Source: Anaerolineales bacterium UBA5195 (lineage in GTDB: Bacteria; Chloroflexota; Anaerolineae; Anaerolineales; Villigracilaceae). Taken from it: a stretch of DNA of 64,000 nucleotides. Both the position numbers and the translations under genes were made by a program. A model generated the notes under the pieces. That model did not search any database. It saw only the letters and a program-made list of their open reading frames with translations, and was not told where the DNA came from. Positions 33,533-41,955 of the stretch are shown here, one piece after another (positions within the stretch are counted from its first letter, which is position 1; each line of letters opens with the position of its first letter). Location of the stretch: positions 154,897-218,896 of the forward strand of contig DHVZ01000073.1 in assembly GCA_002412925.1 (NCBI GenBank), written 5' to 3'.

Positions 33533-34771
33533 ATGAAACATTCGATTGTGTCCATCCTGGATCTCGGTGCAAGTCCGGCCGACAACGGCAATGAAAAAGC
33601 CAAGAAACGGCTTTTTGTACTCGCCCTTGCTTTTGGCAGCCTGAACGCATGGCTTCTGGGATTCTTGCTGCTCTGGCACAAAGAACCACTGGCCGGAAGT
33701 CTCTGGCTCGGTTGGGGTATCTGGCAACTGGTTGAAATCCTCCTCCTCCGGCGCTTGCGCCGCCTGCCAGGCTGGCTCATCTCCGTTCATCTGATCCTGA
33801 TGATGTTTGCGCCTTTTGCGCTGAGCTACCGGTTGGGCAGCTTTTTGCAACTCGGATGCGCCTTCTATGCAGTGGCAGCCCCGTTCCTGGCAGTCGTCCT
33901 CCTGCCCAAGCAGACTGTCTGGCTGGGCATTTTGTGGGCTGCGCTCACCATCCTGGGGCTAAAGATGGAGCCGGATCTCAACCTGTCTGAAAATTTACCC
34001 GGCTGGCTGACCTGGCTTTGGTTGGGCGCCAACACCTTGCTGGCAGGAACGCTGGCTTTTTTTGTCGTGACTTTCAATGTTGTTCAACGCGACCGTATCC
34101 AGCACAAGCTGGACGAAGAACAAAAAAAGACCGAGCGCTTATTGTTGAGCATCTTCCCTGAGAAAGTAGCTGCCCAGCTTAAAAACTCCCTGCTTGACGA
34201 GAGAACCGTCCCGGTGATCGCCGAGTATTATCCAAATGCCAGCGTCCTGTTTGCAGACATGGTCAACTTCACACCGATGGCTACCCGCATGACGGCGGTC
34301 GAGTTGGTCAGCCTGCTCAACTCGGTCTTTTCTCATTTCGACCGGCTGGCCCAAAAGCGCGGACTGGAAAAAATCAAGACCGTTGGCGATTGTTACATTG
34401 TTGCCGCAGGCGTCCCGCAGCCGCGCGCCGATCACGCTCACGCCCTGGCCGAACTGGCCCTGGAGATCCAATCCTTCGTTAGAACCTCCCGTTTCTCAGA
34501 TATCAAAGTCAACTTCAGAATCGGGATCAACTCTGGGCCGCTGGTGGCCGGGGTCATCGGGCAAAAGAAAATCAGCTACGACCTGTGGGGCGACACCGTC
34601 AACATCGCCAGCCGGATGAGTTCACAGGGCATCGCAGGCGGCATCCAGATCACCCAGTATACTTACCAGCTCGTCAAAGATGATTTTATCTGCATCCCGC
34701 GCGGCAAGATTTTCATCAAGGGCAAAGGAGACATGGAAATCTGGCTCCTGACCGGGAAACACAATTCTTAA
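33533..34771 (+). CDS. Membrane-bound class III adenylate cyclase
   Basis: The 412-residue protein has about six hydrophobic helices in residues 25-185, a short linker (KLDEEQKKTERLLLSIFPEKVA) and a cytosolic cyclase domain. VLFADMVNFTPMA (Asp242) and KIKTVGDCYIVAAG (Asp286) carry both metal aspartates. Lys282 and YDLWGDTVNIASRM supply the lysine and aspartate that select adenine over guanine, and the N/R transition-state pair lies in NIASR. So ATP to cAMP is the expected reaction. No ribosome binding site is seen. The cNMP-binding histidine kinase at 30737 may be a receptor, but this link is inferred only from proximity. Confidence 0.88.
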   Translation: MKHSIVSILDLGASPADNGNEKAKKRLFVLALAFGSLNAWLLGFLLLWHKEPLAGSLWLGWGIWQLVEILLLRRLRRLPGWLISVHLILMMFAPFALSYRLGSFLQLGCAFYAVAAPFLAVVLLPKQTVWLGILWAALTILGLKMEPDLNLSENLPGWLTWLWLGANTLLAGTLAFFVVTFNVVQRDRIQHKLDEEQKKTERLLLSIFPEKVAAQLKNSLLDERTVPVIAEYYPNASVLFADMVNFTPMATRMTAVELVSLLNSVFSHFDRLAQKRGLEKIKTVGDCYIVAAGVPQPRADHAHALAELALEIQSFVRTSRFSDIKVNFRIGINSGPLVAGVIGQKKISYDLWGDTVNIASRMSSQGIAGGIQITQYTYQLVKDDFICIPRGKIFIKGKGDMEIWLLTGKHNS

Positions 34772-34781
34772 GGTTCAAAGG

Positions 34782-34814
34782 AATCAGGCTGGCCTTTTGG
34801 CCAGCCTGATTTTA
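34782..34814. terminator. Bidirectional terminator between cyclase and GABA-type aminotransferase
   Basis: A perfect 13-bp stem (34782-34794 with 34799-34811), loop TTTT, serves both convergent genes. The downstream arm runs into the stop codon of the gene at 34812. Confidence 0.8.
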
Positions 34815-36089
34815 TAAAACCTGTTTCAGTGATTCGCCAAAGATCTTCAGGGCATCGTTCACTTGGTTTTCCGTCACATTCAGCGGCGGAATCCAGCGGA
34901 CCGTGCTATCGTACGTGCCGCAAGAGAGCAGGAGCAGTCCCCGGTCTTCGGCAGCCTTGACGATGTTCTTGACCAGCCCCTTGGCCTTCTGGTATTTGCC
35001 GTCCACTTCGAACTCAGAGCCAATCATCAGTCCCAGACCACGCACATCGCCAATCTGCGGGTATTCTTCCTGGAGTTTACGCAAGCCGGTTTGGAGCTGC
35101 GCGCCGCGAGCGATGGCGTTCTCGAGCATTTTTTCGTCACGCATGGCCCTGACGGTTGCGACACCTGCCGCCATGGCCACGGCATTCCCGCCATAGGTGC
35201 CGCCGTGCGAGCCGACAGGCCATTTTTTCATCAAGTCGAGACGGCTGAAGACGCCCGATAGAGGCTGGCCGCTGGCGATGCCCTTGGCAACAGTCATAAT
35301 ATCCGGGACGATACCGTAGTGATCCTGCGCAAACCATTTGCCGGTGCGCCCAAACCCGCTCTGGACTTCGTCAAAAATCAGCAGGATGCCGTTCTTATCG
35401 CAAATCTCGCGCAGGTTCTTCATGAAAGCGGCGGGCGGCGGGACGTATCCGCCTTCGCCAAGCACGGGTTCAATCAGGATCGCAGCGACATCATGCGGGG
35501 CAATTTGCGAGACAAGCAGTTCTTCAAGCGCATTGAGGGCGTAATCGCTGGCCTGCCCTTCCGTCATACCCAGCTTGTAAGCATATGGGTACGGTGTCAC
35601 ATACACACCTGAGGGCAGGAGTTGCGCCACACCCTTGTATCCGGTTTTGGAGGTGGTCAGCGCCATTGTGCCCGCCGTCCGCCCGTGGAAGGAACCGGTA
35701 AAGACGATCACGGCCTGTTTGCCGGTGGCCGCGCGGGCCAGTTTCACCGCGCCTTCAACCGCCTCGGCGCCTGAGTTGCTGAAAAAGAATCCGTCAATGG
35801 ATGGAGGCACTATCGTGCGTAGTTCCTCGATCAACTGCAACATCGGCTGGTGAATCACGATGTTGGCCTGGGCATGCAGGAACAGCCCGGCTTGTTGGCG
35901 GACCGCCTCGACAACTTTCGGATGGCAGTGACCGGTATTGGTCACGCCAATCCCGCAGGTAAAGTCGAGATATTTTCTGCCGTCGGTCGCGTAGATGTAC
36001 GAACCTTCGGCGCGTTCGGCTTCAATCGGGAAAATGCGTCCCCAAACCGGGGACATGTGAGGAAAGTTTTGGTCATAAAGTTGAGTCAT
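34812..36089 (-). CDS. 4-aminobutyrate-type class III aminotransferase
   Basis: The 425-residue enzyme has GRKYLDFTCGIGVTNTGHCHP, FFFSNSGAEAVEGAVKLAR (phosphate cup), VFTGSFHGRTAGTMALTTSK, ILIEPVLGEGGYVPPP, IFDEVQSGFGRTGKWFA (PLP aspartate) and MTVAKGIASGQPLSG with Lys269. This is the GabT/acetylornithine-lysine aminotransferase pattern; GABA to succinate semialdehyde is the best guess because a putrescine-type aminotransferase is in the same island. Acetylornithine or 5-aminovalerate are alternatives. It lies 80 bases behind the aldehyde:ferredoxin oxidoreductase, with a hairpin between them. Confidence 0.85.
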   Translation of the reverse strand: MTQLYDQNFPHMSPVWGRIFPIEAERAEGSYIYATDGRKYLDFTCGIGVTNTGHCHPKVVEAVRQQAGLFLHAQANIVIHQPMLQLIEELRTIVPPSIDGFFFSNSGAEAVEGAVKLARAATGKQAVIVFTGSFHGRTAGTMALTTSKTGYKGVAQLLPSGVYVTPYPYAYKLGMTEGQASDYALNALEELLVSQIAPHDVAAILIEPVLGEGGYVPPPAAFMKNLREICDKNGILLIFDEVQSGFGRTGKWFAQDHYGIVPDIMTVAKGIASGQPLSGVFSRLDLMKKWPVGSHGGTYGGNAVAMAAGVATVRAMRDEKMLENAIARGAQLQTGLRKLQEEYPQIGDVRGLGLMIGSEFEVDGKYQKAKGLVKNIVKAAEDRGLLLLSCGTYDSTVRWIPPLNVTENQVNDALKIFGESLKQVL

Positions 36090-36125
36090 CTGTCAGGTAC
36101 TCCAGTGAAACAGGATATATAAGAA

Positions 36126-36162
36126 AACAGGGAAACAGGTCATCAGCGCCTGCCTCCCTGTT
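36126..36162 (-). terminator. Hairpin between aldehyde oxidoreductase and aminotransferase genes
   Basis: AACAGGGA (36126-36133) pairs with TCCCTGTT (36155-36162). On the minus strand the stem is followed by TTTCTTATAT. Its place inside an apparent operon suggests partial termination or mRNA processing. Confidence 0.45.
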
Positions 36163-36169
36163 CATCGCT

Positions 36170-38104
36170 TTAGAGCAGCTCCGCCGCCCAGGCAAGATCA
36201 AGTCTTTGCAGCGAGGCCTTGGTCGGGATCCCGTGATTGGTCCACCCGGCCAGCCGGTAATATTCATCGAGAGCCGATTCGATTTCTTCGTGGGTTAACG
36301 CAATCCCGGCGGTAGGGCCTTCACCCTGCAAGGCCTGGTAGAATTTTTTGGGCAGCTTATCCGCCTTGCGGTCAATCCCCTCACGGGCGTTGAACGTCCT
36401 CATCAGGTTTAAGCGGCGTTCGCCCACAGCCACGAGCTCATCCACGGTCACCTCCCACCCGGTGACAGCCTTGACCATCTCGGCAGTTTCCTGCGGACCA
36501 TAGAGCGTCCAGCCTGGCCCCCAGACAAACTGACACAGTTCCAGCGTGTCCATCATCGAGTAGAAAGCTTCGGTCAGGTAGGCAAATTTGACCTTTTCCG
36601 GTCCCAGCGACATCGGCTGCAGGCGGTCTGGCAGCCCCAGCAGCGCCATGCGACTCATATACAAGTCGGAGGCAATCCCGTCCTCGATCATCCAGTCATG
36701 CTCGCTCGACTGGTGATCTGCGCCAAAGGGGTTCACTGCGTAAATCAGGCCCAGCGAGCGCTTGGCCTGCGGCATGTGCGCCGGGCACTCCTGCCCCTTG
36801 ACGGTGACCAGGCATTCATCTGCACCCTTGCCCCAGGCCGCCGCAGCGCGCTCGGAACCCTGTCCAAGCAGTTTTCCGAGGGATGTGGAAGCATTGACAA
36901 TTTGATCCAGCACCTCAAGCACGGCATCTGTATCGCCAAATTTCAATTCAAGGCCGCCGGTTTGTTCCTGGGTGATGATCCCCTTCTCGAAACATTCTAT
37001 CGCGAAGGCGATCGTCGCGCCGCAGGTAATGCTGTCCACGCCGTTGGCATTACAAATCTGGTTGGCTCGTGAAATCGCGGGCAGGCTCGTCACGCCACAA
37101 TACGAACCAAAGGTGCCGATGGTCTCATACTCCGGGCCGCCATAAATCGGGTCAACCGGGTACTTCCCATCCAGTTCAACCACGCGTTTGCAGCGGACGA
37201 TACACGCATAGCAGGTATCGCGGCCTTGCCGGTCCTGTTTGCCGTCCGCCGCGCCACGCAGGTAGACATCATAAAGCTTTTCGCCGCTGATTTCTTCTGC
37301 AGACTCGAACGCGCCTTCGTTATAGTTCCTGGTCGGCAGCGTACCCATCGAATGCTGGGGCAGCACAACGCTGGCCGTTCCATATTTTGCCAGCCCGTCC
37401 ATATCCGGGTTTTCCGGCAAGAGCTTGGGGCCTTCACGAACCAGCGCGGTCAGGGCCTTTGCATCCGCCAGTTCGGGTTTTTTCGAACCCCGAACGACAA
37501 TTGCCTTCAGATTCTTGCTGGCAGCCACCAAGCCCATGCCGGTGCGGCCATTGCTGCGATTCGACATGTTCAGCAGACTGGAATAAAGGATGCCTTTTTC
37601 AGCCGCTGGGCCATGCTGCATAATTTCGATTTTATCGTCACCCAATTCTTTTTTCAGGATGGCATCGACCTCACCCGTCAACTTGCCACTGAGATGAGAG
37701 GCACTTTTCAATTCTGCCACGCCATCCTTGATCCACAGATAAACCGGTTTCGGCGATTTGCCTTTGACGACGATCCCGTCAAACCCCGCAAACTTGAGTT
37801 CCGCCGGGAAGAAGCCCCCACCCTGCGAATCCCCAATCCCGCCCGTCAAGGGTGACCGGGCACTGACGTTAACCCGGCTCTGCCCGCTGATGGCTGCGCC
37901 GGTCACGACGCTATCCATGATCGCCAGCACATTTTCAGGACTGAGGGCTTCGGCGCCTTTGGGCATTTCCTTCAAAATATAATAAAGCCCCATGGCAGAA
38001 CCGCCCATATAGGTGCGGTAAAACTGCTCAGGGGGTGTTTCGACCGTTAACGCGCCTTTGGTCAAGTCCACGTGCAGGATTTTTCCGTTATAACCGTGTG
38101 GCAT
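36170..38104 (-). CDS. Tungsten/molybdopterin aldehyde:ferredoxin oxidoreductase
   Basis: The ATG at 38104 has AAGGAGG seven bases upstream and starts the family N-terminus (YNGKILHVDLTKG); the longer frame to 38299 is rejected. The 644-residue length is typical of AOR. Domain 1 shows VNVSARSPLTGGIGDSQGGG. CYACIVRC gives iron-sulfur ligands Cys298, Cys301 and Cys305, and LELC gives the fourth at Cys524. The enzyme oxidises aldehydes to acids and reduces ferredoxin, using a bis-pterin tungsten or molybdenum site. Next to transaminases that make semialdehydes, it may oxidise succinate semialdehyde or aminobutanal, or work in reverse. It leads a two-gene unit with the aminotransferase at 34812. 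Confidence 0.92.
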   Translation of the reverse strand: MPHGYNGKILHVDLTKGALTVETPPEQFYRTYMGGSAMGLYYILKEMPKGAEALSPENVLAIMDSVVTGAAISGQSRVNVSARSPLTGGIGDSQGGGFFPAELKFAGFDGIVVKGKSPKPVYLWIKDGVAELKSASHLSGKLTGEVDAILKKELGDDKIEIMQHGPAAEKGILYSSLLNMSNRSNGRTGMGLVAASKNLKAIVVRGSKKPELADAKALTALVREGPKLLPENPDMDGLAKYGTASVVLPQHSMGTLPTRNYNEGAFESAEEISGEKLYDVYLRGAADGKQDRQGRDTCYACIVRCKRVVELDGKYPVDPIYGGPEYETIGTFGSYCGVTSLPAISRANQICNANGVDSITCGATIAFAIECFEKGIITQEQTGGLELKFGDTDAVLEVLDQIVNASTSLGKLLGQGSERAAAAWGKGADECLVTVKGQECPAHMPQAKRSLGLIYAVNPFGADHQSSEHDWMIEDGIASDLYMSRMALLGLPDRLQPMSLGPEKVKFAYLTEAFYSMMDTLELCQFVWGPGWTLYGPQETAEMVKAVTGWEVTVDELVAVGERRLNLMRTFNAREGIDRKADKLPKKFYQALQGEGPTAGIALTHEEIESALDEYYRLAGWTNHGIPTKASLQRLDLAWAAELL

Positions 38105-38144
38105 GGTACGACCTCCTTCTAAATGGGCTGATGATCCTAAAATG

Positions 38145-38173
38145 ATTATAAGGTTGCCACCGCGAAAAGGCAA
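38145..38173 (-). promoter_or_regulatory. Promoter of the aldehyde oxidoreductase gene
   Basis: On the minus strand TTGCCT (38173-38168), a 17-base spacer and TATAAT (38150-38145) lie about 40 bases before the start codon. The spacer region contains TTGCC...GGCAA, a possible operator overlapping the -35 element. Confidence 0.6.
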
Positions 38174-38255
38174 CAAGTTATTTCCGAAAACAACGTAAAT
38201 TACAAAATTATCAGCTCTTTTTGACGTAATATTTTGATTTTTTGCCGGAACAAAG

Positions 38256-38283
38256 CAGGCCACGCAGAAAACAACGTGGCCTG
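38256..38283 (-). terminator. Terminator of the symporter at 38307
   Basis: CAGGCCACG (38256-38264) pairs with CGTGGCCTG (38275-38283), about 24 bases after the symporter stop codon. The minus-strand tail reads CTTTGTT, a modest U-tract. Confidence 0.5.
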
Positions 38284-38306
38284 TTTTAACCCAACCCAAA
38301 GAGCTA

Positions 38307-39902
38307 TTAATCGTCTGCTGTGGCTTCGATTGGCTCTTCGTTCAGATTGCTCCAGCCAAGCGCATTTTTCATATCGACCGGCTTGCCGTGGATATTCGTC
38401 AAAATCTTGGGCGGGTCGATCTTGCCGGTTGCCACTGAAACGACCAGGAAAGCCACCACCGAGATCATGAAGGCCGGTGTCGAGCCAATATAGACCGAAT
38501 CCCAAACCGCACACTGTACTTCACCCTCGCACGCAACTATTGTTTCCTGATAGTAGTACATGGACAGGAAAACCCACGAGAGGGTACCCGAGAAGAACGA
38601 GGTCAACGCGCCAATGTGGTTGGCTTTCTTCCAGTACATGCCAATCACATACGGCGCAACCATGCCCACCAGAATGCAGGTGTTTGCCAAAACCGCCAAC
38701 TGGTAAATTGTTTCAGCCCAGAGAGCAATTACCAGGCTGAGCAGGCCGCTCACCACCAGCGCGGCGCGGGTCAGGAATAGTTGGGTCTTATCAGACAGGT
38801 CAGGCTTGAAGACCTTGACAATGTTCTCGGTGAACATCGTCGCCCCGGCCAGCATGGAACTATCCGAGGTGGACATCAAGGCCGAAGCCAGCGCTGCCAC
38901 AAAAAGCGCAACCAGAATCGGGCTAAGATATTTCATCGCCATCGTGATCAGAATAAATTGCGTTTCATCAGCTGCAATCTCCGGTCCAATCGCCGAGTAA
39001 GCCGCCATCCCGATAAAGGGCGAAAGCACGCCAAAGGTGATGTAGAGGAATGCGGCCACATAAGTGGATTTGACCGCCACATTTTCGTTTTTGGCGGCGC
39101 AAGTACGCTGCAGGTAATCCTGCGCCGGGATTGAACCAAGACCGATTGCCATCCAGGCCGCGGCGTAGTAGAACCAGCCCATCGTACCCTGATAGCCGAA
39201 ATAACCTTCTTCAGCTGTAGGAGTCATCGCAAACGGGTAATCGGTATATTGCGCTCCCGCCATGCCGATGAAGTTTTCCAAACCACCCACCGACCAGAGG
39301 ATGCCGCCAAAAATAACCAGCAAGCCGCCCATCGTCAGAAACATCTGCATGAAATCGAGCGCGGTATCGGCCCACAAGCCGCCCGCCATGGTGTAGATGG
39401 TGACGACGCCCGCCACCAGGACCATGCCAGCCGCCAAATCCCAACCCAGCAGGGCCTGCAAGATCGCACCACCGGCCACGATTTGCGCCGCTGTCCAGCC
39501 AAAGTAACCGATGATCTGGGCGACCGACCCTACCACCGACATGGTCGTGCCATAACGATGCTGGAAAAAGTCCATGATGGTGACATACTGGGCGCGGCGC
39601 GCCAGGCGCACAATCAGCAAGCCCGAAAGCACCAGGCAAAGGGTTGCGCCAAACGGGTCGAAGATGACGCCCTGCAGGCCATATTTATAGGCCTCCGAGC
39701 TCGAGCCCATCAGGGTTTCTGCGGCAAACCAGGTTGCCATAATGGATGGAGCCGCCATCCAGAGGGGCAGGCGGCGGCCCGCAAGGACATAATCGGTGGT
39801 GGTTTCGACTTTTTTCGAGGCCCAGTAGCCAATCGCCAGGCGCACAATCAAAATAACCACGATCCCCGCAATAATCAACCAGGAATATTCGTATGTTTCC
39901 AT
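38307..39902 (-). CDS. Sodium:solute symporter (SSS family)
   Basis: The 531-residue membrane protein has about 13 helices. RLAIGYWASKKVETTTDYVLAGRRLPLW, SIMATWFAAETLMGSSSEAY and GLGSIPAQDYLQRTCAAKNE are SSS-family signatures, and SALMSTSDSSMLAGAT near residue 345 carries the serines of the sodium site. The ligand in this family ranges from proline and pantothenate to acetate and choline. In an island of amine transaminases, an amino acid or polyamine substrate is likely but unproven. A second, related SSS gene is at 43400. GGGAGG precedes the ATG. A terminator separates it from the upstream gene, and no promoter is visible in the 98-base gap. Confidence 0.9.
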   Translation of the reverse strand: METYEYSWLIIAGIVVILIVRLAIGYWASKKVETTTDYVLAGRRLPLWMAAPSIMATWFAAETLMGSSSEAYKYGLQGVIFDPFGATLCLVLSGLLIVRLARRAQYVTIMDFFQHRYGTTMSVVGSVAQIIGYFGWTAAQIVAGGAILQALLGWDLAAGMVLVAGVVTIYTMAGGLWADTALDFMQMFLTMGGLLVIFGGILWSVGGLENFIGMAGAQYTDYPFAMTPTAEEGYFGYQGTMGWFYYAAAWMAIGLGSIPAQDYLQRTCAAKNENVAVKSTYVAAFLYITFGVLSPFIGMAAYSAIGPEIAADETQFILITMAMKYLSPILVALFVAALASALMSTSDSSMLAGATMFTENIVKVFKPDLSDKTQLFLTRAALVVSGLLSLVIALWAETIYQLAVLANTCILVGMVAPYVIGMYWKKANHIGALTSFFSGTLSWVFLSMYYYQETIVACEGEVQCAVWDSVYIGSTPAFMISVVAFLVVSVATGKIDPPKILTNIHGKPVDMKNALGWSNLNEEPIEATADD

Positions 39903-39949
39903 TGCAACAACCTCCCAGGTAAAGTATGTTGGCGCATAAACGCCAAAAA

Positions 39950-39991
39950 AACCTCATCCACTCGGCCCGCAAGGGGTTAGTGGATGAGGTT
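39950..39991 (-). terminator. Terminator of the saccharopine-dehydrogenase-like gene
   Basis: ACCTCATCCACT and its complement AGTGGATGAGGT form a long stem, and on the minus strand it is followed by an unbroken run of T residues (TTTTTTGG). It lies nine bases after the gene's stop. Confidence 0.8.
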
Positions 39992-40000
39992 TGTCCGCGA

Positions 40001-41203
40001 TTACATTTCTTTGATCCCGTAGGGGAAGCCGTACTCCGCCATTTTTTCCATGAAAGGGTCTGGAGGAAAAGCTTCTGGCCCAAGCACGCCGATACCTTTC
40101 CACTGACCATGCTTGAGCAAGTCCATAGCGATGAGGGCGCTGAAAGCAGTCTGGGCCACCACTGCCTGGCAGCCCCAAGCTTTCATGCACTCTTCGTTAT
40201 CTGCCACCTGATACAGGTACACTTCGCGCTCCTTGCCATCTTTCTTGCCTTTAATCCAGGTCCCGGCACAGGTCTTGCCACTCATTTTATCACCCAGATA
40301 GGCCGGATCAGGCAGGCAAGCGGCCACAACATCACGTGGCGCCACCTGGACACCCTTGACATTGATTTTCTCCTTGTTATCCAGCCCAAGCATGTGCAAG
40401 GTCTTCAGCACACCAATGAACTGGTCACCCAAACCATATTTAAAGGTGGCGCGTTTAGTCTTGACCCAGCGCGGCATCAGCAGGACTTCTTCGTGCTCCA
40501 CGTTGACCACTTCCACCGGGCCAATTTCGGGGAAATCGAAGACTTCCGGCTCAGAGAATGGAGCCGTTGTGAACCAACCCTTGTCCTTTTCCCAAATCAC
40601 GGGAGGATTCAGGCATTCTTCGATGGTTGTCCAGATCGAAAAATTCGGGGCAAATTCATAACCCTGGATTTCGATGTTCGCGCCATCGCGGATGCCCAGT
40701 TCTTCAATCTCATCGAACAGGTGATCCTGGGCATAGCGGGCAAAGACATCGGCCATGCCCGGCTCCACGCCGCAGCCGACCAAGGCCAGCAAGCCCTTCT
40801 CTTCCCACTTCTTGGCGCGTTCGAACTGGTAGTCGCCCAGCTTGACGCCGCACTTGTTAAACGGATCGTCCGGATGCGGCGCTGAGAGCGTCATGGCCAT
40901 GTCCATGTAGGTCACACCCACGCTAAAGGCGGCATCGAAAATCTGCTCATTAAAAATCGGGTCAACCGCATTCATGATCAAGTCGACCTTATATTTCCCG
41001 GCCAAGCCTTCGATCATCTCCTGTTTACTGGCATCGATGAACTCCACAGGGAAGCGTTGATTATCCCCCAGCTTGGCCTGGATTTCTTCAGCGCGCTTTA
41101 CGTTGTAGTCGCTCAGAACCATCTGCTCGACCCATGGGCGGCGTTTTGCCATTTGCGCAATCGCCTCACCCACCCCGCCAACCCCGACAAGCAGTACCTT
41201 CAT
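40001..41203 (-). CDS. Saccharopine dehydrogenase family oxidoreductase
   Basis: The 400-residue protein has a clear NAD(P) motif, MKVLLVGVGGVGEAIAQMA, then VLSDYNVKRAEEI, VDLIMNAVDPIFNEQIFDAA and ALVGCGVEPGMADVFARYA, all features of the Sacchrp_dh_NADP family (LYS9 and carboxynorspermidine dehydrogenase). It is a cytosolic enzyme that forms or splits a secondary amine between an amino acid and a carbonyl. Substrate options are saccharopine, carboxy(nor)spermidine or another opine-like compound. Putrescine- and GABA-type transaminases nearby favour polyamine chemistry, but this is an inference. It is downstream of an Lrp/AsnC gene in the same direction and ends in a strong terminator. Confidence 0.8.
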   Translation of the reverse strand: MKVLLVGVGGVGEAIAQMAKRRPWVEQMVLSDYNVKRAEEIQAKLGDNQRFPVEFIDASKQEMIEGLAGKYKVDLIMNAVDPIFNEQIFDAAFSVGVTYMDMAMTLSAPHPDDPFNKCGVKLGDYQFERAKKWEEKGLLALVGCGVEPGMADVFARYAQDHLFDEIEELGIRDGANIEIQGYEFAPNFSIWTTIEECLNPPVIWEKDKGWFTTAPFSEPEVFDFPEIGPVEVVNVEHEEVLLMPRWVKTKRATFKYGLGDQFIGVLKTLHMLGLDNKEKINVKGVQVAPRDVVAACLPDPAYLGDKMSGKTCAGTWIKGKKDGKEREVYLYQVADNEECMKAWGCQAVVAQTAFSALIAMDLLKHGQWKGIGVLGPEAFPPDPFMEKMAEYGFPYGIKEM

Positions 41204-41289
41204 AAATTTTTCTCCTTGTGATTTTATACCAGCTCCGCTGGCACGTTACCAGCCCTGCCGGTAGAATTTCAGCGCCACGGTGAGAAAAT

Positions 41290-41325
41290 AAAGCACTCGC
41301 CCGTCAATTCGCGCGCGTGTGCTTT
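41290..41325 (-). terminator. Terminator of the Lrp/AsnC gene at 41324
   Basis: AAAGCAC (41290-41296) pairs with GTGCTTT (41319-41325), overlapping the stop codon, and the minus-strand tail reads TTTATTTTC. The remaining gap to 41203 holds only a short GC-rich palindrome. Confidence 0.55.
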
Positions 41326-41791
41326 AGAAATAAACTTCTTTTTCAATCTTCAAGTGCATGAAAGATTCCGCTTCTCGGACACCATCGACCAGGTATAATT
41401 TTTCGGTCAAAAATCGCAGCAGGTCAGCATGGTCCAGGCAGACAACCTCCGCTAGGATATCAAAGCGGCCACTGACCACAATCAGGTAAATGACCTCATC
41501 GAAATCGGAAACCTTTTTCGCCACTTCAAGCATTTTTTCGCCATCCGTGCGAATCCCGATCATCGCCATGGTGGTATAACCCATCCGGAGCGGATTGGTG
41601 ATCGCCACGACCTTGAGTATGCCCATCTCTGCCAGGCGGTTATAACGCACCCGAATCATGCCTGGAGAGACATTCAACTTCTGGGCGATCTGAGCAAAGG
41701 CCACCCGGCCATCCTGGCGCATGGCTTCGATGATGAAACGATCAATCTCGTCGAGCGTGCCAGAGTATTGCGTGCGTAATGCGCTTTCCAT
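41324..41791 (-). CDS. Lrp/AsnC family transcriptional regulator
   Basis: The 155-residue protein has an N-terminal winged helix-turn-helix (IDRFIIEAMRQDGRVAFAQIAQKLNVSPGMIRVRYNRLAEMGIL) and a C-terminal RAM/ligand domain (GIRTDGEKMLEVAKKV, EVIYLIVVSGRFDILAEVVC). Members form octamers or dimers that bind amino acids and regulate nearby metabolic genes. It lies upstream of the saccharopine-dehydrogenase-like gene and downstream of the aminotransferase at 41956. A second Lrp gene is at 49359. The AT-rich gap at 41792-41900 is a likely autoregulatory site. Confidence 0.9.
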   Translation of the reverse strand: MESALRTQYSGTLDEIDRFIIEAMRQDGRVAFAQIAQKLNVSPGMIRVRYNRLAEMGILKVVAITNPLRMGYTTMAMIGIRTDGEKMLEVAKKVSDFDEVIYLIVVSGRFDILAEVVCLDHADLLRFLTEKLYLVDGVREAESFMHLKIEKEVYF

Positions 41792-41799
41792 AGACCTAG

Positions 41800-41826
41800 T
41801 TTATAACGATTATGAATAAAAGTCAA
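41800..41826 (-). promoter_or_regulatory. Candidate promoter of the Lrp gene at 41324
   Basis: On the minus strand TTGACT (41826-41821) and TATAAA (41805-41800) are 15 bases apart, short of the ideal 17. The surrounding run is very AT-rich, as in Lrp binding regions. Confidence 0.4.
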
Positions 41827-41906
41827 TATATCAATACTGATTATGTTTATTTTCTGCCATGTTTATGACTTTAATAACATTTGCGCATTTTGTCACAAGC
41901 GTGCAA

Positions 41907-41936
41907 ACAGGCGCCCACTCTAAAATGAGCGCCTGT
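41907..41936 (-). terminator. Terminator of the putrescine-type aminotransferase
   Basis: ACAGGCGC (41907-41914) pairs with GCGCCTGT (41929-41936), about 20 bases after the stop of the gene at 41956, followed on the minus strand by TTTG. Confidence 0.5.
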
Positions 41937-41955
41937 CAAAACAACAAAAAAGGGG

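Noticed and set aside
38105..38299. Longer aldehyde oxidoreductase start
   Set aside because: The added residues cover the promoter and the Shine-Dalgarno site at 38112-38118 and do not resemble the AOR N-terminus.
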